In this document: positions 1-9,065 of the stretch, piece by piece
Layout: each line of letters starts with the position of its first letter
Position numbering within the stretch: the first letter of the stretch is position 1
Assembly (NCBI RefSeq): GCF_965216805.1
Contig: NZ_CBDCGN010000002.1
Location: 1,178,001-1,242,000 of the forward strand
Direction: 5' to 3'
Length of the DNA stretch: 64,000 nucleotides
Origin: Panacagrimonas sp965216805
Lineage (GTDB): Bacteria; Pseudomonadota; Gammaproteobacteria; Nevskiales; Nevskiaceae
The notes under the pieces: generated by a model
The model's input: the letters and a program-made list of their open reading frames with translations, nothing else
Database searches by the model: none
What the model was told of the DNA's origin: nothing
Made by a program: the position numbers and the translations under genes

Positions 1-27
1 CGCCGCCGCTGGACCCAGAGTAAGACC

Positions 28-1467
28 ATGACGCCGATTCGCCACAACCTCATCGGTGGCCGCTGGGTCGAAGGCAGCTCGCAGCTCGACAACGTCAATC
101 CGTCCGATACGCGCGAGGTCGTCAGCCGTCATTCATTGGCCGACGCCGACGAGGTGCGCGAGGCCTGCGCCGCGGCACGCGATGCGTTTTCCGGTTGGCG
201 GCGCAGCACGACGCAACAGCGTGCGGACATCCTCGACGCTGCGGCCGCCGAGGTGCTGGCGCGCCGCGAAGAGCTGGGCCGTCTGCTCGCGAGCGAGGAA
301 GGCAAGACCCTGCCGGAAGCCTTCGGCGAGGTCACGCGGGCCGGGCATCTGCTGCGTTTTTTTGCTGGCGAAGCGGTGCGCTTGAGCGGTGAACTCGGTG
401 CTTCCATCCGGCCCGGCGTTCGAGTCGAAGTGACCCGCGAGCCGGTCGGCGTGGTGGCGCTGATCACGCCGTGGAATTTTCCCATCGCCATCCCCGCGTG
501 GAAGATCGCCCCGGCCTTGGCCTTCGGCAATTGCGTGGTGTTCAAGCCATCGGAGATCGCACCTGCCAGCGCCTGGATGCTGGTGGACATTCTGCATCGT
601 GCCGGCTTACCGCCCGGGGTGTTGAACCTGGTGGGAGGAGTCGGCGCGGAAGTGGGTCAGGCGCTGGTGGCGAGTGCCGAGATCGATGCCATCAGCTTTA
701 CCGGATCGGTCGCCACCGGCCAGGCGATTGCTGCCGCGGCGTCGCCGCGCATGCTCAAGCTGCAACTGGAGATGGGCGGCAAGAATCCGCTCCTGGTGCT
801 CGACGATGCCGACCTGGACGTAGCGGTGAGCTGCGCGGTGAACGGCGCGTTCTTTTCTACCGGGCAGCGCTGCACGGCCTCTTCGAGATTGATCGTTACG
901 CGCGGTATCCACGATCGGTTCGTGGATGCGATGGTCGCGCGCATGCGCGCGCTCAAGGTCGATCATGCGCTCAAGACCGGCACCGACATCGGCCCTGTGG
1001 TGGATACGCGGCAACTGGAAAAATCCGAGCAGTACCTGGCCATCGGCAAGGCTGAGGGGGCGCAACTGGTGACGGGCGGGCAGCGCTTGACGCGCGAAAC
1101 GCCCGGTCATTACCTCGAACCCGCGCTGTTCACGCAGACACGCGCGGACATGCGGATCAACCGCGAGGAAATATTCGGTCCGGTAGCCAGCGTGATCGCG
1201 GCGGAGAATCTCGATCATGCCCTTGGCCTTGCCAATGACACCGAGTTCGGCTTGGCCGCCGGCGTCTGCACGCGCTCGCTGGCTGCCGCCGAGCACTTCC
1301 GTCGCGAGATCCAGGCCGGTGTGGTGATGGTCAACCTGCCGACCGCAGGTCTGGATTATCACGTTCCGTTCGGCGGCCGGAAAGCGAGCAGCCACGGTCC
1401 GCGCGAACAGGGTGCGGCAGCGCGCGATTTCTACACCCTGGGCAAGACGGCCTACGTGTCGGCTTGA
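28..1467 (+). CDS. NAD(P)-dependent aldehyde dehydrogenase, succinate-semialdehyde type
   Basis: This 479-aa protein has the full ALDH fold length. It shows the motif TPWNFPIAIPAWKIAPAL and the general base in LEMGGKN (Glu248). The catalytic cysteine is in STGQRCTASSR (Cys282). The C-terminal FGGRKASSHGPREQG stretch is typical of the family. It would oxidise an aldehyde to the acid in the cytoplasm; the best overall resemblance is to succinate-semialdehyde and related dehydrogenases, but the substrate cannot be read from sequence. The ATG at 28 gives the usual N-terminus; only 27 bases upstream are visible, so its operon context is unknown. A methyltransferase follows on the same strand after 56 bases. 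Confidence 0.9.
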   Translation: MTPIRHNLIGGRWVEGSSQLDNVNPSDTREVVSRHSLADADEVREACAAARDAFSGWRRSTTQQRADILDAAAAEVLARREELGRLLASEEGKTLPEAFGEVTRAGHLLRFFAGEAVRLSGELGASIRPGVRVEVTREPVGVVALITPWNFPIAIPAWKIAPALAFGNCVVFKPSEIAPASAWMLVDILHRAGLPPGVLNLVGGVGAEVGQALVASAEIDAISFTGSVATGQAIAAAASPRMLKLQLEMGGKNPLLVLDDADLDVAVSCAVNGAFFSTGQRCTASSRLIVTRGIHDRFVDAMVARMRALKVDHALKTGTDIGPVVDTRQLEKSEQYLAIGKAEGAQLVTGGQRLTRETPGHYLEPALFTQTRADMRINREEIFGPVASVIAAENLDHALGLANDTEFGLAAGVCTRSLAAAEHFRREIQAGVVMVNLPTAGLDYHVPFGGRKASSHGPREQGAAARDFYTLGKTAYVSA

Positions 1468-1523
1468 GTGCGGTATACGGCCATGGGTATATCATCGGTT
1501 ATCAATATTGGATTGCAAAAGCG

Positions 1524-2321
1524 ATGACTGCCGACCCGTTTGCCGCGATGAAAGCTGCGCAGCGTGAATCCTGGGGCCTGTTTTCGCTGTTGGCGGTTTT
1601 CACCACGCCTGCGGCCGCGCACCTGGTGCGTTATGCCGGCGTACAGCCCGGGCAGCACGTGCTGGATCTGGCCTGCGGCACTGGCGTGGTGGCGCTGACG
1701 GCGCACGCGGTCGGCGCCCGGGTACGGGGCCTGGATCTGTCACCGGCGTTGCTGGAGGAGGCCAGCCGCAATGCTGCCATCGCCGATGCCGGTATCGAGT
1801 TCACCGAGGGCGACGCCGAGAATCTTCCCTACCCGGATGCCAGCTTTGATGTCGTGCTCAGCCAGTTCGGCCACATGTTCGCGCCGCGCCCGCAGATGGT
1901 GGTGGCCGAGATGCTGCGTGTGCTCAAGCCGGGCGGGCGCATTGCGTTCTCCACCTGGTCGCCGGAGCTGGTGATCGGCCGTCTGTTCGATCTGGTGGCC
2001 ACGCACGTTCCGGCGCCGCCTGGAGCGGCTGCGCCCACCGCCTGGGGGCGACCGGAGGTGGTGCGGGAACGGTTGGGTGAGGCTGTGCGCGAACTGGAAT
2101 TCAGCAGCGGCGACATGGTCAACCCTGCGCTGAGTCCGCGCCATTTTCGCGCCAAGATGGAACTCACGGCTGCACCGTTCATCAAGGCGGTGCAGGTGCT
2201 GTCCGATCAACCAGAACGGCTCGCGCGCTTTCGCTCAGAGATCGAAACCATCGTCACCGGATACTTTGCCGACAACTGCGTGCGGCAGACGTTTCTGATG
2301 ACGCGCGCCTTGAAGCGTTGA
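1524..2321 (+). CDS. Class I SAM-dependent methyltransferase
   Basis: A 265-aa UbiE/Methyltransf_11-type protein. Motif I is visible as VLDLACGTGVVAL (about residues 49-61), followed by the acidic loop RGLDLSP, then DASFDVVLSQFGHMF and the post-motif VLKPGGRIAFSTW. It binds S-adenosylmethionine and probably methylates a small molecule; the acceptor is unknown. I chose the ATG at 1524 because the more upstream TTG at 1464 overlaps the stop of the aldehyde dehydrogenase and would add a non-homologous leader. It runs convergently into the reductase gene that ends at 2344. Confidence 0.85.
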   Translation: MTADPFAAMKAAQRESWGLFSLLAVFTTPAAAHLVRYAGVQPGQHVLDLACGTGVVALTAHAVGARVRGLDLSPALLEEASRNAAIADAGIEFTEGDAENLPYPDASFDVVLSQFGHMFAPRPQMVVAEMLRVLKPGGRIAFSTWSPELVIGRLFDLVATHVPAPPGAAAPTAWGRPEVVRERLGEAVRELEFSSGDMVNPALSPRHFRAKMELTAAPFIKAVQVLSDQPERLARFRSEIETIVTGYFADNCVRQTFLMTRALKR

Positions 2322-2343
2322 AGGCGTCGCGCGCAGGCCCGGG

Positions 2344-3315
2344 CTAGAGCTCCAGCTCCAGCACTTCCGACTGCGCGCGTGACACGCAGATCATCATCTC
2401 GCGGTTGGACGCACGTTCGGCTGCGGTGAGCACGCTGTCGCGGTGATCGGGAATTCCGGAGATCACACCCGTGCGGCAGGTGGCACACAGACCTTCACGG
2501 CAGGAGTAGGGCACGCCGAGGTCGTGATCTTCCAGCACGTCGAGAATGCTTCGGCCGGGCGGCACCTCGTAGGTGGCTCCGGAACTGGCCAGTTTGATCG
2601 TGAAGGGCCTGTCGCCGGCGGTATCGACGGCGGCGGCAGTGAACCATTCGAAATGCACGCGATCCTGCGGGTGTGTGGCAGTGGCCGCTTCGACCGCTCG
2701 CATCAGCGGCTCCGGGCCGCAGGTGTAGATGTGCGCGGTTGGCGCGGTACCCGCCAGGACGGCTGCCGCGTCGAAGTAGCGGCCGTCCTGCTCGTCGTCG
2801 AAATGAAAGTGCAGCCGCGGGTCGTCGCGTTCTGGCGCCAGCGAACGCAGCTCCTCGTAGAACGCGGTGCGCTGACGATTGCGTGCGCAGTAGTACAGCC
2901 GCCAGTTGCGATGGCGCGATTCGCAGGCGCGGATCATCGACATGATGGGGGTGATACCAATGCCGCCGGCGATGAAGACGTATTCGTCGGCCTGCAGTTC
3001 CAACGGGAAGTTGTTGCGCGGCGTGCTGGTCGCCAGGGTGGAGCCGACGCGCAGGTTTTGGTGCACGTAGCGAGAACCTCCACGACTGTCCCGGGCCAGA
3101 CCCACGCCCACGCAATAGCGGTCGCGCTCCACCGAATCGTTGCAGAGAGAATAGTGACGGATCAGGTTGCCCGGCAGGTACAGCTCCAGGTGAGCACCGG
3201 GAGTGAACGGCGGCAGCGCGGCGCCGTCGGACGCGCGCAGTTCAAGGACCATGACGTCGCGCGCCTCGCAGTGCAGGTCGGCAACCTTGAGTTGCAGGCG
3301 ATCGGAGGTAGCCAT
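2344..3315 (-). CDS. Rieske-oxygenase reductase, phthalate dioxygenase reductase/VanB type
   Basis: A 323-aa flavin/iron-sulphur reductase with the PDR domain order. An FMN-binding barrel (RHYSLCND) is followed by an NAD-binding domain (FIAGGIGITPIMSM). A C-terminal plant-type [2Fe-2S] domain contains C-x4-C-x2-C (CREGLCATC) and a fourth Cys in MMICVS. It would pass electrons from NADH to a Rieske oxygenase. The gene lies 88 bases downstream of the oxygenase gene at 3404-4498 on the same strand, so the two most likely form one enzyme. The ATG at 3315 is preferred over a TTG at 3333 because it gives the conserved N-terminus. Confidence 0.9.
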   Translation of the reverse strand: MATSDRLQLKVADLHCEARDVMVLELRASDGAALPPFTPGAHLELYLPGNLIRHYSLCNDSVERDRYCVGVGLARDSRGGSRYVHQNLRVGSTLATSTPRNNFPLELQADEYVFIAGGIGITPIMSMIRACESRHRNWRLYYCARNRQRTAFYEELRSLAPERDDPRLHFHFDDEQDGRYFDAAAVLAGTAPTAHIYTCGPEPLMRAVEAATATHPQDRVHFEWFTAAAVDTAGDRPFTIKLASSGATYEVPPGRSILDVLEDHDLGVPYSCREGLCATCRTGVISGIPDHRDSVLTAAERASNREMMICVSRAQSEVLELEL

Positions 3316-3403
3316 CGAGGAGTCGGTAATCAAAGCGGTGGTGGGCGGCTGACCCGCCGTGATCGGCGGACCGCGGCGGGTTGCATGGTGGCGACAAGAA
3401 ATC

Positions 3404-4498
3404 TCAGGCCGGCTCCCCGGTTTGTTCAGCCTGCCTGGCTTCTTCCTTGAGCGTCTTGTCGAGCAGCCACAGCATTTTTCCGGGGCCGGCGTCGTGGATG
3501 ATGTCGACCATCGGATGGTTGGGCTTTTCCTTCCAGCGCTCGTGTTGGGCTTCGAGCACGTGGCGATCCTCGGCGAAGGCGTTGTCCAGGTTGTCGCGCA
3601 ACAGCTCCGACAGGCCCGGAAATTCGCAGGTCTTGGATGAACCCCAGGAGTAGTAGTCCACCGAGTCCTCGTCGCAGGGCGTGACCGCCTGGCTGGTCCA
3701 GGTGTCGGCGATCATCTGGCCGCTGGGGGTACCGTCCAGCTTGCCGTCGGCCACATAGGCGCTGAAATGCAGTACCCAGGTGCAGGGCAGCGTATGCATG
3801 ATGTCGAACTCGAGATCGAACAGCATGCCCGGCGGGAACAGGTGCGAAAGGAAAGTGTTGATCGGCACGCTGCGCACGTAGTACTGCGTGCGCATGGCGT
3901 TTTTGTGCATGGTGAACTTGGGCTTGATGTGGGTGTAGCGCTCGCGGGTGATCGCATCCGGTGCGCCCAGGGTGTCGCGATGAATCCAGGCCAGGTGCGT
4001 GAGGTCGGCCAGATTGGCGATCTCCAGCCGGTAATTCGCTTGCACGTGCATCTGCGAGGTCTTGACGTTCCAGTCGGGATCGCTGGGACCGACCGCGTGC
4101 GGAATCAGCGCCTCGTCGGCGCGGGCCGGATCGCCCATCCACACCCACACCCAGTTGTCCTTCTCCACCACCGGGAACGCGCGCACGCAGGCGCGATCAG
4201 GAATGGTCTCCTGACCCGGGATCTCGTTGCACTTGCCGTCCGGACCGAAGCGCAGGCCGTGATACATGCAGCGGATACTGTCGCCCTCCTTCTGACCCAG
4301 CGATAGCGCGGCCTGTCGATGCACGCAGCGATCCTCCAGGGCCACGAGCTGTCCGCTCGGCCGGCGGTACAGCACCACGCGCTCGCCGGCGATCTTGCGC
4401 GCCACCAGAGCGCCCTTGGACTGGGTCAGGGAATTGCGCTGGCTCTGGGTGAACAGGTAGTCCCAGCCCGCGTTGTACCAGGCGTTTTTCACGAACAT
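3404..4498 (-). CDS. Rieske [2Fe-2S] aromatic oxygenase, VanA-like
   Basis: A 364-aa oxygenase component. The Rieske cluster motif C-x-H-x17-C-x2-H is visible (CVHRQAALSLG then CMYHGLRF). The mononuclear iron motif is seen as DLTHLAWIH. The length and architecture match vanillate O-demethylase and related monooxygenases that demethylate or hydroxylate aromatic substrates. The start at 4498 is set by a GGAGG Shine-Dalgarno immediately upstream (GGAGGATGACGATG). With the reductase at 2344-3315 it forms a two-component system. The substrate is unknown; a methoxylated or hydroxylated aromatic feeding the meta-cleavage pathway is an inference. Confidence 0.88.
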   Translation of the reverse strand: MFVKNAWYNAGWDYLFTQSQRNSLTQSKGALVARKIAGERVVLYRRPSGQLVALEDRCVHRQAALSLGQKEGDSIRCMYHGLRFGPDGKCNEIPGQETIPDRACVRAFPVVEKDNWVWVWMGDPARADEALIPHAVGPSDPDWNVKTSQMHVQANYRLEIANLADLTHLAWIHRDTLGAPDAITRERYTHIKPKFTMHKNAMRTQYYVRSVPINTFLSHLFPPGMLFDLEFDIMHTLPCTWVLHFSAYVADGKLDGTPSGQMIADTWTSQAVTPCDEDSVDYYSWGSSKTCEFPGLSELLRDNLDNAFAEDRHVLEAQHERWKEKPNHPMVDIIHDAGPGKMLWLLDKTLKEEARQAEQTGEPA

Positions 4499-4756
4499 CG
4501 TCATCCTCCATGGGTTCCGCCTGTGCCGGCGGATCTTGCCTATCGAAGCGACCATCTTGTGGTCCGGTCGGGAAGTTAAGCGGTTCTGCCGACGTTTTCA
4601 CCCTCCAATGGGGAGGGCGCCTGCACGATCCGGGGACTATCATGGCGGCACTAAAGTCCGAAATGCGCTTCCGGCGGTGCCCGACAGGTACGCGACAAAA
4701 GCACCGGCGGTGGCTCGTTCGCCGGGGAGGGACAACCACAAGAGGAGAGAATCACC
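4499..4756. promoter_or_regulatory. Divergent intergenic region, Rieske/reductase versus maoC-phaC operon
   Basis: These 258 bases separate two divergently transcribed units and must hold both promoters. A small dyad CCCTCC-AATG-GGGAGGG is visible at about 4601-4618, and a strong AGAGGAGAG ribosome binding site precedes the maoC start. I see no gene here. Confidence 0.5.
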
Positions 4757-5218
4757 TTGAGCATTGCACTGACCACGGCCAATCTGGCCGAGTACATCGG
4801 CCAGGAGATCGGTGTCACCGACTGGATCGCGATCGAGCAGGCACGCATCGGCACCTTTGCGGAGTGCACCGAGGATCGCCAGTGGATCCACATCGATGTC
4901 GAGCGCGCCAAGCGCGAAAGCCCTTTCGGCGCGCCGGTGGCACACGGCATGTTGACGCTGTCGTTGCTGCCGTACTGGACGTTCCAGCTTCCGGCCGTGC
5001 CGGCCGATGCCGGCGCGGTGCTCAATTACGGGTTTGACAAGGTGCGTTTCGTGGCGCCGGTCAAGTCCGGTTCGCGTGTGCGCTCGCGCATCAAGTTGCT
5101 GACGGCTACGCCCAAGGACAAGGGTCGCGTGCTGATCGCGCTGGAGCACACGGTGGAGATCGAGAACGAGCCCAAACCGGCGCTGATGGCCGAGCTGTTG
5201 CTGATGCTGCTGCCCTGA
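4757..5218 (+). CDS. MaoC-family (R)-enoyl-CoA hydratase, NodN-like
   Basis: A 153-aa single hot-dog-fold protein. The hydratase-2 signature is recognisable as TEDRQWIHID, with the catalytic pair Asp40 and His45, followed by the conserved FGAPVAHGMLTLSLLP. Hydratases of this group add water to trans-2-enoyl-CoA. Lying 58 bases upstream of a PHA synthase, it plausibly supplies (R)-3-hydroxyacyl-CoA from beta-oxidation, the role of PhaJ, though it resembles the NodN subgroup more than classical PhaJ. The start is a TTG preceded by AGAGGAGAG at a good distance; no ATG gives a full-length product. Confidence 0.82.
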   Translation: MSIALTTANLAEYIGQEIGVTDWIAIEQARIGTFAECTEDRQWIHIDVERAKRESPFGAPVAHGMLTLSLLPYWTFQLPAVPADAGAVLNYGFDKVRFVAPVKSGSRVRSRIKLLTATPKDKGRVLIALEHTVEIENEPKPALMAELLLMLLP

Positions 5219-5276
5219 GTGTTGCGAGCGCGGCCCCGACCGGCCAACGACGTAGCAAAGCCGAGGAGAGAGCGAA

Positions 5277-6944
5277 ATGGCAAAGACCAAGAAGGCGGGT
5301 AGCCGCAGGCGCGCGGTGCCGACCCCGCCACCGACCCGTTCCGAGCTGTTGCGCCTGTCGCTGGTGATTCTGAACCGCCTGCGCCAGCAGCCGGGCCTGC
5401 CGATCCGGCATATCGCGGCATTCGCACGGGAGTTCCTGCACATCGTGCGTGGCAAATCGGAAGTGGCGGCGGCAGCGGGCGACCGGCGTTTCGCCGATCC
5501 GGCCTGGACCGAGAAACGCTGGAGCAACGCGCTGGTCAAGGTCTATCTTGCTGCAAGCCAGGAGGCCTATGCCCTGGTGCAGGAGCTGGAACTGCAAGGT
5601 CGCGACGCCTACGCCGCGCGTTTTCTGTCGATGATGCTGGTGGAGGCACTGGCGCCCAGTAACAACCCTTTCACCAACCCGGTGGTGATGAAGTCGGTGC
5701 GCGAGACCCGCGGACGCAGCCTGATGCGCGGGCTGCAGCATTTCCTGTCCGACCAGCTCGACAATGCCGGGCTGATCTCGATGGTGGATCGCAGCGCGTT
5801 TGAAGTCGGTCGCAACGTGGCGGCCACACCGGGCGACGTGGTGTTCCGCAACGAGGTGCTGGAGCTGTTGCAATACCGACCGCAGACCGAACAGGTCTAT
5901 TCGATCCCGCTGATGGTGGTGCCACCACAGATCAACAAGTTCTACGTGCTGGACCTGTCGCCGCAGAATAGCTTCGTCAACTACGCGGTGCAGCAGGGTA
6001 TGCAGGTGTTCATGGTGAGTTGGCGCAACCCCGGTCCGGAGATGCGGCATTTGTCCATGGAGCATTACGTGCGGGCGCTGGAAGAAGCGCACGAGGCGAT
6101 CATGCAGATCACCGGCAGCCCCAAGGTGAGCTGGAAAGGCCTGTGCGCCGGCGGCCTCACCTCGGCCATCGCGCTGGGCCGCTATGCCCACCTCAAGCGT
6201 CTGGACACGGTCAACACGCTCACGCTCAACGTCACCCTGCTCGACGTCGCCGGCATGGAGAAGACCAATATCGGCTACTTCATTACGCCCAAGGCGCTCA
6301 AGGAGAGCTGCAAGCGTTCCGAGAAGGAAGGCGTCTTGTACGGCCACGAGATGGCCAAGATGTTCGCCTGGCTGCGTCCCAACGATCTGGTGTGGAACTA
6401 CTGGGTCAATAATTACCTGATGGGCAAAAAGCCAGCGGCGTTTGACGTGTTGTACTGGAACAGCGACAGCACGCGCCTGCCGGCCACGCTGCACAAGGAT
6501 TTCTGCGACATGGTGTTGAACAACGAACTCGGCAAGGGCGAACCCTATGCGCTGTCCGATGCCACGGTCGAGCTGAGCAAGGTCGACGTAGACAGCTTCG
6601 TGGTCGCCGGTCGTACCGATCACATCACGCCCTGGGATGCCTGCTACAAGTCGGTGCATCTGTTGGGCGGGGACTCGCAGTTCGTGCTGGTCAACAGCGG
6701 TCACATCCAGACCCTGGTATGCCCGCCGGGCAAGGGCAAGGCCAGCTACCAGACCGCGGAGCACCTGCCGGAGGATCCGCATGACTGGCTGGAACAGTCG
6801 ACGCCCACCACCGGCAGTTGGTGGGAACTGTGGGTCAAATGGATCTCGCCGCGCTCCGGCAAGCGCAAGCCCGCCCCCGTCGCGGCGGGCAGTCAGAAGT
6901 ACCCGCCGCTGGGCGCTGCGCCCGGCACCTACGTGCGCGAATGA
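5277..6944 (+). CDS. phaC: Class II-like poly(3-hydroxyalkanoate) synthase
   Basis: A 555-aa PHA synthase that polymerises (R)-3-hydroxyacyl-CoA at the granule surface. The lipase-like box carries cysteine (KGLCAGGLTS, Cys290). Asp448 (RTDHITPWD) and His476 (NSGHIQT) complete the triad. These positions are close to the Cys296/Asp452/His480 reported for Pseudomonas PhaC1, and the length matches class II (about 559 aa) better than class I. The flanking genes, a MaoC hydratase upstream and a PhaZ depolymerase 22 bases downstream, recall the pseudomonad pha locus. This suggests medium-chain substrates. The start follows GAGGAGAGAGCGAA. Confidence 0.95.
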   Translation: MAKTKKAGSRRRAVPTPPPTRSELLRLSLVILNRLRQQPGLPIRHIAAFAREFLHIVRGKSEVAAAAGDRRFADPAWTEKRWSNALVKVYLAASQEAYALVQELELQGRDAYAARFLSMMLVEALAPSNNPFTNPVVMKSVRETRGRSLMRGLQHFLSDQLDNAGLISMVDRSAFEVGRNVAATPGDVVFRNEVLELLQYRPQTEQVYSIPLMVVPPQINKFYVLDLSPQNSFVNYAVQQGMQVFMVSWRNPGPEMRHLSMEHYVRALEEAHEAIMQITGSPKVSWKGLCAGGLTSAIALGRYAHLKRLDTVNTLTLNVTLLDVAGMEKTNIGYFITPKALKESCKRSEKEGVLYGHEMAKMFAWLRPNDLVWNYWVNNYLMGKKPAAFDVLYWNSDSTRLPATLHKDFCDMVLNNELGKGEPYALSDATVELSKVDVDSFVVAGRTDHITPWDACYKSVHLLGGDSQFVLVNSGHIQTLVCPPGKGKASYQTAEHLPEDPHDWLEQSTPTTGSWWELWVKWISPRSGKRKPAPVAAGSQKYPPLGAAPGTYVRE

Positions 6945-6966
6945 GCGTAGCGGTCCACAATTGACG

Positions 6967-7878
6967 ATGAACGCCCCCCAGAACATCACGCCCGCGCGCG
7001 AACTCAAGCTGCACCAGATTCGTGTGGGCCGTATGAGCCTGAGAGTCGCGCGCTGGCCCGGGCCCAAGACGCGCACGCCGATCCTGTTGTTCAACGGCAT
7101 CGGCGGCAATTTCGAGTTGCTCGATCCATTCGTGCAGGCGCTGGGCGACGTCGAGGTGATCAGTTTCGACATGCCGGGCATCGGCGGCTCCAGCGCACCG
7201 CCATATCCCTATCGCATGTCCACCATCGCGCGGCTGGCGGTGCACGTGCTCAAGAAGATGGGCCACGAGCGCGCCGATGCGCTGGGTATTTCCTGGGGTG
7301 GCGCAGCGGCACAGCAGTTTGCGCACTCCGCACCCAGTCGCTGCAGGCGCCTGGTGCTGTGCGCCACCATGGCGGGTTCGCCGATCGCCTGGCCGGCATC
7401 GCCGGGCGTGTTGTGGAAGCTGCTCAGCCCTACGCGCTATCTCAAGCCCGGCTACATGGAGCAACACGCGGGCCGCTTGTACGGCGGACGGTTTCGCTGG
7501 GACAAGCAGCTGGCGCGCGACTACGCCTCGCGCATCAAGAAACCCAGCCGCGCCGGCTATCTGCTGCAGCTCAATGCGATCACCGGCTGGACCAGCGCGC
7601 TATGGCTGTGGCGGCTGCGTCAGCCGACCCTGATATTGGCGGGCAGCGACGATCCCATCTGTCCGCCGCTCAACGGCCACATCCTGGCCAAGCTGATTCC
7701 CAACTCGAGGCTGGAAGTCCTCGACGAAGGGCATCTGTTCGTCGTCGCCCAGCCGCATATCGCCGCGGCGCGAGTGCGCGCATTTCTGGACGGCGAGCAC
7801 GTAGGCGCCTCACCGCAGGCAACGCAAAAGCCCTGGTCTGCGGCCATGCACGCGGACGGGCCGGGCGCCACATCTTGA
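6967..7878 (+). CDS. phaZ: Intracellular PHA depolymerase, PhaZ type
   Basis: A 303-aa alpha/beta hydrolase. The nucleophile elbow GISWGGAAAQQFA places Ser109, with Asp228 in AGSDDPICP and His256 in DEGHLF. The spacing matches the Ser102/Asp221/His248 triad of the Pseudomonas putida medium-chain PHA depolymerase shifted by seven or eight residues. It would hydrolyse stored mcl-PHA in the cytoplasm. It sits between two PhaC-family genes, as phaZ does in pseudomonads. The ATG at 6967 starts 22 bases after the phaC stop. About 20 C-terminal residues (GASPQATQKPW...) are low complexity and probably not part of the fold. Confidence 0.92.
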   Translation: MNAPQNITPARELKLHQIRVGRMSLRVARWPGPKTRTPILLFNGIGGNFELLDPFVQALGDVEVISFDMPGIGGSSAPPYPYRMSTIARLAVHVLKKMGHERADALGISWGGAAAQQFAHSAPSRCRRLVLCATMAGSPIAWPASPGVLWKLLSPTRYLKPGYMEQHAGRLYGGRFRWDKQLARDYASRIKKPSRAGYLLQLNAITGWTSALWLWRLRQPTLILAGSDDPICPPLNGHILAKLIPNSRLEVLDEGHLFVVAQPHIAAARVRAFLDGEHVGASPQATQKPWSAAMHADGPGATS

Positions 7879-7913
7879 ACAACAAAAAAATAGAACGAAG
7901 GTCTACCCATTCA

Positions 7914-9059
7914 ATGAAGAATTCCCCAGTTGTGGTTGAACGCTCCGGTTTCGAAAAAGCCCTGCTTGCGGTGCCCGCCTACTGGCCCGTGGAGTTCGTG
8001 CGTCAGGTCAGTCGCCGCCGTGGGGCGCTGTTCGGCGATTGGCTCAGCTACGTTCGCCAGGCCACCGCGATCACTTTTCCGGAGCCGCCGGACTGGGTCA
8101 CCCCCAACACCGTGGCGTTCGAATCGCGCACGATGTGGCTGCGCGACTTTTCCGATGCCGACGCGCCGGTAGATGCGGTTCCGGTCGTCATCGATGCGCC
8201 CTACGCCGGACATCCCTCCACGGTCGCCGACTACGCGGACGGCCAGAGCCTGGTGCAGACCCTGAAGGCCGCGGGCTGCAAGCGCCTGTATGTGACCGAC
8301 TGGAAAAGCGCCACGCACGATATGCGCAATTTCGGGATCGACACCTACCTGGCCGATCTCAAGGACGCCGTCGATACGGTCGGCGGGCACGCGCACCTAG
8401 TAGGCCTGTGCCAGGGTGGCTGGCTGTCGGCGATGCTGGCGGCGCGGTTTCCCGGCAGCGTGAAGTCCCTGGTTCTGGCCGGCGCACCCATCGATACTCA
8501 CGCCGGCAATGGCCCCATCACCAAGATAGCGCAGCGAACGCCGTTCAGCTACTACCGCTCGCTGGTGGCGATGGGCGGCGGGCGCATGCGCGGCAAATTC
8601 ATGCTGGCGGCGTGGAAGAACATGCACCCGGACGAGCACTACTGGGGCAAGTACATCGACCTGTTCGACAACATCACCAACGCGCAGTATGTCGAGCGCG
8701 CCCGCCACTTTGCGCGCTGGTACGAGCACACCGTGGACCTGCCGGGGCGCATGTATCTGGAGGCGGTCAAGCACCTGTTCAAACGCAACCGCCTGGCGAG
8801 GGGCGAGTTCATCGCGCTGGACCAACGCATCAGCCTCAAGGACATCACGGTGCCGGTGTATCTGCTGGCCGGTGCCGACGACGACATCACCACGTCCGAG
8901 CAGGTATTCAACGCCGCGCAGTTGCTGGGAACGCCGAGCGAACTTATCCGGCAGGAACTGGCGCCCGGAGGACACATCGGCCTGTTCATGGGCGCCAAGA
9001 CGCTGAAGAACCAGTGGGCGCGCATCGGCGAGTGGCTGCAGACGCATGCCGCTGCGTAG
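7914..9059 (+). CDS. Short PhaC/PhaZ-family alpha/beta hydrolase with a cysteine lipase box
   Basis: A 381-aa protein with the nucleophile box LVGLCQGGWLSAM (Cys166). It has an Asp cluster at 322-324 (GADDDIT) and His354 (GGHIGLF), the end of a PHB-depolymerase-C-like domain. The Cys box and length recall class III PhaC (about 355 aa, which needs PhaE), yet no PhaE candidate is adjacent. Position in the operon equals phaC2 of pseudomonads, which is about 560 aa. It may be a synthase, a thiol-dependent depolymerase or an accessory thioesterase; I cannot decide between them. The ATG at 7914 follows a weak AACGAAGG site. It ends 6 bases before the convergent lysR gene. Confidence 0.8.
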   Translation: MKNSPVVVERSGFEKALLAVPAYWPVEFVRQVSRRRGALFGDWLSYVRQATAITFPEPPDWVTPNTVAFESRTMWLRDFSDADAPVDAVPVVIDAPYAGHPSTVADYADGQSLVQTLKAAGCKRLYVTDWKSATHDMRNFGIDTYLADLKDAVDTVGGHAHLVGLCQGGWLSAMLAARFPGSVKSLVLAGAPIDTHAGNGPITKIAQRTPFSYYRSLVAMGGGRMRGKFMLAAWKNMHPDEHYWGKYIDLFDNITNAQYVERARHFARWYEHTVDLPGRMYLEAVKHLFKRNRLARGEFIALDQRISLKDITVPVYLLAGADDDITTSEQVFNAAQLLGTPSELIRQELAPGGHIGLFMGAKTLKNQWARIGEWLQTHAAA

Positions 9060-9065
9060 ACCGGC

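Noticed and set aside
6637..6966. N-terminal extension of the PhaZ frame inside phaC (and likewise 7359-7913 for the third pha gene)
   Set aside because: These parts overlap the upstream coding sequence in another frame; the triad spacing of the depolymerase supports the start at 6967.
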